64,000 nt of DNA, taken from the NCBI GenBank assembly GCA_040375445.1, contig JBEISK010000001.1, forward strand, positions 62,001-126,000. The letters are read 5' to 3'. The DNA comes from JAJTHC01 sp040375445. GTDB taxonomy: Bacteria > Cyanobacteriota > Vampirovibrionia > Vampirovibrionales > JAJTHC01. Below are positions 58,569-64,000 of this stretch, piece after piece. The first letter of the stretch is position 1. The number at the start of each line of letters is the position of its first letter. Position numbers and translations under genes: made by a program. The notes beneath the pieces were generated by a model that saw only the letters and a list, made by a program, of their open reading frames with translations, did no database searches and was not told the DNA's origin.

Positions 58569-58717
58569 TATAGCCGTCTTTAGAGTTTTCTTTACTTAGG
58601 CTAGACGAGGGGCCTAGATTATTTTGTGAGGGCATGTACATAGACGTACATAACGGAACAAAATAATCGTAGCGACAAAGTATAGACACGTTACAGGAAA
58701 TTAAAAAGACGGCTATA
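58569..58717 (+). repeat. 150-bp palindromic repeat, copy 5 (subtype A)
   Basis: Arms begin TATAGCCGTCTTTAGAG and end AAAAAGACGGCTATA. The interior GACGAGGGGCCTAGATTATTTTG and AAAATAATCGTAGCGACAA closely match copy 1. The core stem GATTATTTTGT pairs perfectly with ACAAAATAATC, both sides changed relative to copy 4. The tip is ATGTAC-ATAGAC-GTACAT. It ends 3 bp from the tsf stop codon. Confidence 0.85.
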
Positions 58718-58720
58718 AAG

Positions 58721-59611
58721 CTAGTCTTCCTCGGCAGGAGGAGACAATTCACCCAAGGCATAACGGCTAAATCGACGAATCGTCACCGTGCCACCTAAAG
58801 AACCGCTTAAGTCTTCAATGAGTTGAGCAATCGTTTTGCTACTGTCTTTCACATAGGCTTGAGACAATAACACACGGGTCGCTAAGTTCTTTTCCACACG
58901 ACCTTCCACGATTTTACCACGCATGGCTTCAGGCTTTTTCTGAATATCTTCTTTGCCGAGTTCAATGCGGATTTCGTTTTCGACTTCTTCCGCAGGCACT
59001 TCGCTACGAGACACGAATTCAGGGGCAAAGGCCGCAATTTGCATCGCCATGTCTTTGGTGAAGGTGGTGAAGGTTTCGTTAGAAAGCGACGCCGCATTTT
59101 CACAAGCGGTTTCGATCAAAACACCGATCTTACCACCTGCGTGAATATACGCATGAACGTATCCATTAGCAGACGGCGTGTAACGCACAAAGCGAGCCAC
59201 TTTCATGTTTTCACGAACAGCGGTAATGACATCGGTAAACAATTCTTTTAAGGGGCGACCGTTATAGTCGACTTGCATGAAAGCGTCTACATCGGCGTAA
59301 TCTTGAGCGATCACGACTTTCTGAGCTCCTTCGACCAAGCTCAAGAATTTTTCGTTATTGCCTGTGAAATCAGTTTCGCAGTTGACTTCAACCAAAGCCC
59401 CAATCCCGTTTTCTAAAACAGCAGCGACTTTGCCTTCAGCCGCAGCACGAGAGGCTTTCTTCTCAGCGGTGGCGGCTCCCTTTTGGCGGAGGATTTCAAC
59501 GGCTTTTTGCTTGTCGCCTTCGGCATCAACAAGGGCTTGACGGACATCCATCATACCAGCACCTGTTTGCTCACGGAGTTCTTTAATCGATTGCATAGAT
59601 ACAGACATCAT
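58721..59611 (-). CDS. tsf: Translation elongation factor Ts
   Basis: EF-Ts recharges EF-Tu by ejecting GDP. The 296-residue form starts MMSVSMQSIKELREQTGAGM with AAAGGAAA upstream; the longer open frame to 59689 lacks support. The N-terminal UBA-like module (TGAGMMDVRQALVDAEGDKQ), the core motif VEVNCETDFTGNNEKF and the second core repeat (GGKIGVLIETACENAASLSN) are intact. The C-terminus ends in a short acidic tail. It follows rpsB by 113 bp on the same strand, the near-universal order. Confidence 0.97.
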   Translation of the reverse strand: MMSVSMQSIKELREQTGAGMMDVRQALVDAEGDKQKAVEILRQKGAATAEKKASRAAAEGKVAAVLENGIGALVEVNCETDFTGNNEKFLSLVEGAQKVVIAQDYADVDAFMQVDYNGRPLKELFTDVITAVRENMKVARFVRYTPSANGYVHAYIHAGGKIGVLIETACENAASLSNETFTTFTKDMAMQIAAFAPEFVSRSEVPAEEVENEIRIELGKEDIQKKPEAMRGKIVEGRVEKNLATRVLLSQAYVKDSSKTIAQLIEDLSGSLGGTVTIRRFSRYALGELSPPAEED

Positions 59612-59724
59612 AAGTTGTTTTCCTTTATAACTCTTCAATGTAGGGATGAATAATGATCCGGGGTAAACTAAAAGAAGAGGCATCGACATTTATACACATG
59701 CCAAACGCCTCTTCCTATTATAAA

Positions 59725-60534
59725 CTAAACGCTAGCTTCTTCGCTTGTCGTTTCTTCAGAAGCAACAGGAGCCTCCGAAGAAACCGCTGCTTTAGGAGCT
59801 TCTTTCGCAGGAGCTTTATTCGCTTCTTTTGCTACAGCCAACGCATTTTCACGCTCGGTGTTACCTTCAACAATGGCATCAGCCAAACGACCGACAATCA
59901 AACGAATAGATTTCAACGCATCGTCGTTACCGGGGATGTTGTAATCGCTTAAGGTAGGATCCGCATTGGTATCCACCAAAGACACAATCGGCACCCCTGC
60001 TTTACGAGCTTCAGTCACGGCGTTGAGTTCATGTTTCACATCAACCACAACCACCAAACCAGGTTCGCCACGCATATTTTTCAATCCGCCTAAGCTACGA
60101 CGCAATTTAGCCAAGGTACGGTTGACAACCGCCAACTCTTTTTTATTCATGCGTTCAAAATGACCGTTGGCTTCTAACTCTTCTAGTTCACGTAAACGTT
60201 GGATGCGTCCGCGAATCACAGTGGCATTGGTGAGCGTTCCACCCAACCAACGCTTGTTGATGTACAAAGCACCCACACGATCGGCTTCTTCAGCGACGAT
60301 ATCAGCGGCTTGTTTTTTAGTGCCGACAAAAACGACTTTCTTGCCTGATGCGGCTACAGCTTTCACTGCTTCATAGGCTTGTTCAAATAAAGGCACGGTT
60401 TTTGTTAAATCAATAATGTAAATACCGTTGCGTTTGCCCCAAATATAAGGCTTCATTTTAGGGTTCCAACGCTTGGTTTGGTGACCAAAGTGGACGCCTG
60501 CTTCCATCAATTCTTCTAGTGTAATCACTGGCAT
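59725..60534 (-). CDS. rpsB: 30S ribosomal protein S2
   Basis: S2 binds the 30S subunit and recruits S1 in many bacteria. The 269 residues show EAGVHFGHQTKRWNPKMKPY, VGTKKQAADIVAEEADRVGA, the S2 block YINKRWLGGTLTNATVIRGR, and VDTNADPTLSDYNIPGNDDA. The final ~35 residues are an Ala/Glu/Ser-rich extension (EAPKAAVSSEAPVASEETTS), common in several phyla. Upstream lies a long foldback (60586-60700), a candidate leader element. An (AAT)-type run (60562-60575) sits in the leader too. Confidence 0.97.
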   Translation of the reverse strand: MPVITLEELMEAGVHFGHQTKRWNPKMKPYIWGKRNGIYIIDLTKTVPLFEQAYEAVKAVAASGKKVVFVGTKKQAADIVAEEADRVGALYINKRWLGGTLTNATVIRGRIQRLRELEELEANGHFERMNKKELAVVNRTLAKLRRSLGGLKNMRGEPGLVVVVDVKHELNAVTEARKAGVPIVSLVDTNADPTLSDYNIPGNDDALKSIRLIVGRLADAIVEGNTERENALAVAKEANKAPAKEAPKAAVSSEAPVASEETTSEEASV

Positions 60535-60585
60535 GGGATGAACTCCATTGTGTTAAAGGTTAAATAATAATAATAAGGGTAAGCA

Positions 60586-60700
60586 AAGGCTTTTAGGGAA
60601 GGGGCTTTGTTTTTAATCGTTTACAAACGCCAGAGTTCAGAAACGATTTTCACAACAATAACAAAAAAGGGTTAAAACAAAATCACGCCCTAAAAGCCTT
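60586..60700 (-). promoter_or_regulatory. Long foldback in the rpsR-rpsB gap; possible S2 leader element
   Basis: Outer 13-bp perfect arms AAGGCTTTTAGGG (60586-60598) and CCCTAAAAGCCTT (60688-60700) enclose a partly paired CTTTGTTTTTAA/TTAAAACAAA region. An inner perfect 8-bp stem AATCGTTT (60615-60622)/AAACGATT (60641-60648) completes an almost continuous hairpin of 115 nt. It lies 52 bp upstream of the rpsB ATG and 17 bp after the rpsR stop. Autogenous control of rpsB by S2 is known elsewhere; that this element does so is inference. Confidence 0.5.
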
Positions 60701-60716
60701 GCGAGCGTTTACGGGT

Positions 60717-60935
60717 TTAGTCGTAAACGTAAGGTAAAATCGCCGCGGCTCTGGCTCGTTTAATCGCTTTGGTGAGACGACGTTGGTAAAACGCACTCAC
60801 GCCCGTGATGCGACGAGGCAAAATCTTGCCACGGTCCGTTAAAAAACGACGCAATAAGTTGGCGTCTTTATAGTCAATATAGTAGATTTTGTTTGCTTGA
60901 AAGTAGCAACGCTTTTTGGGACGATCTGCCATCAT
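60717..60935 (-). CDS. rpsR: 30S ribosomal protein S18
   Basis: S18 pairs with S6 in the small-subunit platform. The 72-residue protein shows the family core: KKRCYFQANKIYYIDYKDAN, LLRRFLTDRGKILPRRITGV and a basic end QRRLTKAIKRARAAAILPYV. A single Cys (residue 10) could be the remnant of a Cys-type S18 but no four-Cys motif is present. The usual neighbours rpsF, ssb and rplI are absent; instead it lies upstream of rpsB on the same strand. Confidence 0.96.
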   Translation of the reverse strand: MMADRPKKRCYFQANKIYYIDYKDANLLRRFLTDRGKILPRRITGVSAFYQRRLTKAIKRARAAAILPYVYD

Positions 60936-61098
60936 GGTGAGATCTTCCTTTCCTATTCACTGTGATAAACGGTAGTGCTGTCGTCACAGGCGACTCGGGT
61001 ACAAGAGACGAAACCGACTTTTGTAAGCAATACCCTTTCAGTCTAAGCAAAACATAGTGACAATGCAAGCAGTCTCTTTTAATATTTAAAGAGATTCT

Positions 61099-61848
61099 TT
61101 ATGCTGGTGGCTTTGGAAGGGGCTTGCCGTTTTTATCTAGGAAGATCATTCGTGCCAAGCCTGGATCTTGAACAGCTAGTCCGTGTAAATTAGTTTCCAT
61201 AACGGCTCTAATATATTCAGAAATAGGCGTTTCTCCTGCCTGCCCGTTAACATATAAAACTTTTACGTTTTCATCTTCTTTTTCTATTCCTGTTTGAATT
61301 TTTAGATCAATAAGCTTTTGCTTATCTTCATCTGCTTCAACAATTCCGTTACCTATAGACTGAATGGTGGTGATTACATGTTGATAAGGCTTTTCAGGAA
61401 TACCTGCTTCAGCTAAAGGTATAGTATTATCTATACTTGGGTGTTTTTGTTTTTTTATAGTAGGCATAGTATTGCTAAGTTTTGTTTGTAAAACAGGCTT
61501 TATAAAAGAGGCGTATTCTGCCATGAACTTGTTAGCGAATTTTTCAAAATCTCGCTCTGGAATATTCTGTTCGTATGAAGAGTCACTTATGAAAAAATCG
61601 ATAGAAGCATGAAATACTTTCAGAAGACTTTCTAAGACATTTTGTAAATCAACAGGTAGTACTTTAGGATTTTTAAGAGATTCTTCTAGCGTTTCGGGTA
61701 TGTGATCGTGGTAAACATCTATTGCGTCCATTAAGGGGAAAGTGGTCGTTTTGGGAACCCATATTTTAGCATTTAAGCCTTGTCTGGCTTGGGCTTGAGG
61801 TGACGCTTGATGAGTGGGAGCTTGAGAAGGAAAGGCATGAAGCTTCAT
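61099..61848 (-). CDS. Hypothetical protein, unknown function
   Basis: The 249-residue protein has no recognised family, signal peptide or membrane helix. It begins MKLHAFPSQAPTHQASPQAQ, a Pro/Gln/Ala-rich leader. A mostly helical middle follows (ALESLLKVFHASIDFFISDS-like region near 65-85; FEKFANKFMAEYASFIKPVL). The C-terminal part has VLYVNGQAGETPISEYIRAV and ends in a Pro-rich tail. AAGGAT precedes the ATG. The leader resembles those of the unknown proteins at 26850 and 30834. It is AT-richer than the ribosomal genes beside it. Confidence 0.65.
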   Translation of the reverse strand: MKLHAFPSQAPTHQASPQAQARQGLNAKIWVPKTTTFPLMDAIDVYHDHIPETLEESLKNPKVLPVDLQNVLESLLKVFHASIDFFISDSSYEQNIPERDFEKFANKFMAEYASFIKPVLQTKLSNTMPTIKKQKHPSIDNTIPLAEAGIPEKPYQHVITTIQSIGNGIVEADEDKQKLIDLKIQTGIEKEDENVKVLYVNGQAGETPISEYIRAVMETNLHGLAVQDPGLARMIFLDKNGKPLPKPPA

Positions 61849-61937
61849 AGAGAGAAATCCTTAATGTTAAAGAGGGAGAGAAATCATCTTTGGAATTATA
61901 CTATTTAAAAAATAGCTACAATGCAAGTGCTAAAAAA

Positions 61938-63221
61938 TTACCCACACAAGCGAATGGCTTTACGTAAAGCCGACACCAAAACATCCACATCGGCAAAGGT
62001 ATTGTAAAAGCTAAAGCTCGCCCGAGCCGTGGCACTCACATTGAAATGCTTCAACAAGGGTTGCACACAGTGATGCCCCGTGCGAATGGCGACGCCTTCC
62101 AAATCCAAGAGCGTCCCCAAATCTAGCGGATGCACATCCCCTACCAAAAAGGAAATCACCGCCGCCTTATGAGGCGCTTTGCCGTAAATCCGTAAACCCT
62201 CGATGCCTTCAAGGGCATCCGTCGCATAAGCTAACAATTCCTGCTCATAACGCCCAATGCGGTCTAGCCCGATCGCCTGCACATAAGACAAGGATGTGCC
62301 TAGCCCAATCACTTGAGCGATCGCAGGGGTGCCTGCTTCAAAACGACGATGCCCATCCAAAAACGTGGTTTTTTCGTGCGTCACCACATCAATCATATCG
62401 CCCCCGCTTTGATACGGACGCATGGTATTCAGGAGTTCAGGCTTTGCCCATAGGACGCCCACGCCTGTGGGGGCATAAACTTTATGTCCACTAAAAACGA
62501 AGAAATCGCAATCTAAATCTTGCACATCCACGCTCATGTGAGGCGTCGATTGAGCGCCATCAATCAACACTTTGGCTCCCACCGCGTGAGCTTGGCTGGT
62601 CATGGCTTTGACAGGATTCACCGTGCCTAAGGCGTTAGACACATGAATGAGGCTCACAAACTTGGTTTTTTCAGACAGCAAAGACGTATACGCGTCTAAA
62701 TCTAGCACGCCTTCATCATTCATAGGAATAATTTTTAGCACCGTGCCTAAATCTTTAGACAGTTCCTGCCACGGCACCAAATTGGCATGATGTTCCATTT
62801 CGGTGATGAGGATTTCATCGCCTGCTTTGAGGTGTTCACGTCCATACGAAAACGCCACTAAATTGATGCCTTCGGTGCAACCGCGCACAAAAACGACGCC
62901 TTCTACATTGGGGGCATTGAGGAAATTGGCCACTTGCTCACGCACGGCATCAAAGGCCGACGTCGCTTGAGCCGCTAGATGATAAACCCCTCGACGAACG
63001 GTGCCGTTTTCTTCGGCGTAAAAGCGACTGATGCGATCGATCATGGCTTGAGGCTTCTGCGTCGTGGCTCCGTTGTCGAGATACACCAAGGGTTTGCCGT
63101 TGACTTGGGTCTTGAAAATGGGGAAGTCTCCACGCAAGGCGAGGACTTCGTTCGGCGTAAGACTTTCACCCGAAAACGAGCTAACCGCAATAAGGGGTGA
63201 TGGATTTGCAACAGTCATCAT
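61938..63221 (-). CDS. sufS: Cysteine desulfurase SufS
   Basis: SufS is a PLP enzyme that takes sulfur from cysteine for Fe-S cluster assembly. With ATG 63221 (AAAGGAAG upstream) it has 427 residues. VYLDNGATTQKPQAMID lies near the N-terminus, the PLP region is ITEMEHHANLVPWQ and LIDGAQSTPHMSVDVQDL, the Schiff-base Lys is in FFVFSGHKVYAPTGVGVLW, and the persulfide Cys is in RTGHHCVQPLL, which defines the group II (SufS) type. It follows sufD by 11 bp. The frame is open to 63329 within sufD but unsupported. Confidence 0.96.
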   Translation of the reverse strand: MMTVANPSPLIAVSSFSGESLTPNEVLALRGDFPIFKTQVNGKPLVYLDNGATTQKPQAMIDRISRFYAEENGTVRRGVYHLAAQATSAFDAVREQVANFLNAPNVEGVVFVRGCTEGINLVAFSYGREHLKAGDEILITEMEHHANLVPWQELSKDLGTVLKIIPMNDEGVLDLDAYTSLLSEKTKFVSLIHVSNALGTVNPVKAMTSQAHAVGAKVLIDGAQSTPHMSVDVQDLDCDFFVFSGHKVYAPTGVGVLWAKPELLNTMRPYQSGGDMIDVVTHEKTTFLDGHRRFEAGTPAIAQVIGLGTSLSYVQAIGLDRIGRYEQELLAYATDALEGIEGLRIYGKAPHKAAVISFLVGDVHPLDLGTLLDLEGVAIRTGHHCVQPLLKHFNVSATARASFSFYNTFADVDVLVSALRKAIRLCG

Positions 63222-63232
63222 CAATACTTCCT

Positions 63233-64000
63233 TTAAATAGTGGCAGCGACTAAGGCACAATGCACACGCTTCATAAAATAACGTTTCACATGGGCATCCA
63301 AATACGTGTCGCTTAGCATGCTGTCGCAAAACCCTTGAGTGAGAAGGGCTTTGGCACGCTCTTCGCTGATGCCTCGGCTTTGCAAGTAAAAGAGCTGGGC
63401 ATCATCGAGCTGACCCACTGTTGCCCCATGCGAGCATTTCACGTCATCGGCATCAATCTGCAACCATGGGCGAGCAAAGGCTTTCGCCTTGGCGGACAAC
63501 AACAAGTTACGAGACAACTGTTTGGCATCGGTTTGTTGAGCGTCTTTCAAGACGAAAATCGTGCCGTCAAACTCATGCAAGGCAGAACCGCCAATGGCCG
63601 CCTTGAATTGTTGGCTAGACGTACAATTCGGCACGGCATGCGTCAAACGAAGGTGCATATGCGTTTTGTTTTTGCCTGAGAGAATCGACAAGCCGTTGAG
63701 CGTGGCATCGGATCGTTCACCAGCGAGGGTGACATCCATGCGGTGGCGGAAATGCTCGGCATCTAAGGCGGTGCTAAAGAGTTTGAGCTGGGCATCTTCG
63801 GCTAAAACCGCTTGGGTATTGAAGAAATTGTAGCCCGCATAAGCGATATTGCTCAAAACCGTCAAATTCAAACGACTGCCTTTGGCTTGGGTCACATGAA
63901 TTAGCCCTTGTAAATAAGTGCTTCCGACGCTGTGCTTGTCGCCTTTCACACGGATGAGGACATCGGCGGTGGCGTTTTCATCGAGTTCAATATAAAACGC
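63233..64000 (-). CDS. sufD: Fe-S cluster assembly protein SufD, partial (5' end outside window)
   Basis: SufD is part of the SufBC2D scaffold. The visible part is 255 residues of the C-terminal β-helix and end domain, open to the window edge. Family landmarks include STALDAEHFRHRMDVTLAGE, the repeat GLSILSGKNKTHMHLRLTHA, the block DADDVKCSHGATVGQLDDAQ, and FYLQSRGISEERAKALLTQG with the C-terminal FCDSML. The CSHGATVG segment is shared with SufB, but the order upstream of sufS and the overall similarity favour SufD. A GTG at 63949 is internal. Confidence 0.9.
   Translation of the reverse strand, partial: AFYIELDENATADVLIRVKGDKHSVGSTYLQGLIHVTQAKGSRLNLTVLSNIAYAGYNFFNTQAVLAEDAQLKLFSTALDAEHFRHRMDVTLAGERSDATLNGLSILSGKNKTHMHLRLTHAVPNCTSSQQFKAAIGGSALHEFDGTIFVLKDAQQTDAKQLSRNLLLSAKAKAFARPWLQIDADDVKCSHGATVGQLDDAQLFYLQSRGISEERAKALLTQGFCDSMLSDTYLDAHVKRYFMKRVHCALVAATI

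Noticed and set aside
60562..60575. AAT-type triplet run upstream of rpsB, considered as a phase-variation repeat
   Set aside because: It lies in a non-coding leader and is short. Spacing effects on expression are possible but nothing supports switching of an essential ribosomal gene.
1..64000. tRNA or rRNA genes and CRISPR arrays
   Set aside because: All gene-free gaps were read. None holds a cloverleaf with a TTCRA arm, rRNA-like sequence or regularly spaced direct repeats. The tandem repeats found are coding linkers.

Overview
The window reads as one continuous stretch of bacterial chromosome, mostly mid-GC (roughly 45-48% by eye), with AT-richer patches around 19.5-20.4 kb and 43.8-45.7 kb. 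The owner is Gram-negative (LpxB for lipid A, MlaE-type permease, secretins), flagellated (two flagellins) and respiring. Its complex I operon carries nuoA-B-C-D-H-I-J-K-L-M-N without nuoE/F/G, the 11-subunit layout known from cyanobacteria and some Campylobacterota. With a MqnP-like prenyltransferase, RNase HIII, a cyanobacterial-looking GlgB and a GHL10-type glycosidase, the best guess is a non-photosynthetic relative of cyanobacteria (Vampirovibrionia/'Melainabacteria'). That is an inference from gene content, not a proven placement.

Layout. 1-7.5 kb (+): lpxB (cut by the left edge), aroK, aroB, UbiA/MqnP prenyltransferase, mlaE, recA, a small unknown gene and an RseP-like M50 protease. 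7.6-19.5 kb (-): def, then the nuo operon with a good promoter at its head and a terminator at its tail. 19.6-20.4 kb: an AT-rich broken gene with a G10 tract. 20.4-24.5 kb: a TPR protein and two tandem flagellins. 24.9-34 kb: a membrane GT2-like/Cys-cluster fusion, a 75-residue small protein, tadA, a HIT protein, coaBC, a His-rich unknown, a TPR protein, an aldo/keto reductase and a peroxiredoxin. 34-41 kb (+): glmS, a tiny unknown, gamma-carbonic anhydrase, an active/inactive M16 pair, a GNAT and a secreted TPR-like protein. 41-51 kb: GHL10 glycosidase, a Cys-cluster protein, lipB, and an operon of a PilP-like protein with two different secretins. 51-58.4 kb: a gene with a pentanucleotide repeat at its 5' end, rnhC, glgB, a HAD phosphatase, a membrane thioredoxin, a NicO transporter, RidA and a secreted unknown. 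58.7-64 kb (-): tsf, rpsB, rpsR, an unknown, sufS and sufD (cut by the right edge).

The most unusual content is intergenic. Six elements of almost identical length (about 150 bp) lie at 6010-6159, 7481-7630, about 37052-37203, 41019-41167, 55534-55683 and 58569-58717. Each folds back on itself. They share a core hairpin, while the outer arms differ from copy to copy yet stay self-complementary. Compensatory changes are visible inside the core stem, which points to selection or replication acting on structure. Several copies begin within 0-3 bp of a stop codon.

Two loci look as if simple-sequence repeats control their reading frame: a G10 tract at 19739-19748 and (CTCCT)4 at 51020-51039. Either may be a phase-variable gene, a decaying gene or a sequencing artefact. 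Other features worth attention are a long foldback in the rpsR-rpsB gap, a 14 x 12-bp Gly/Ala repeat in one secretin, and several unknown proteins that share a short Phe/Ser-containing N-terminus.
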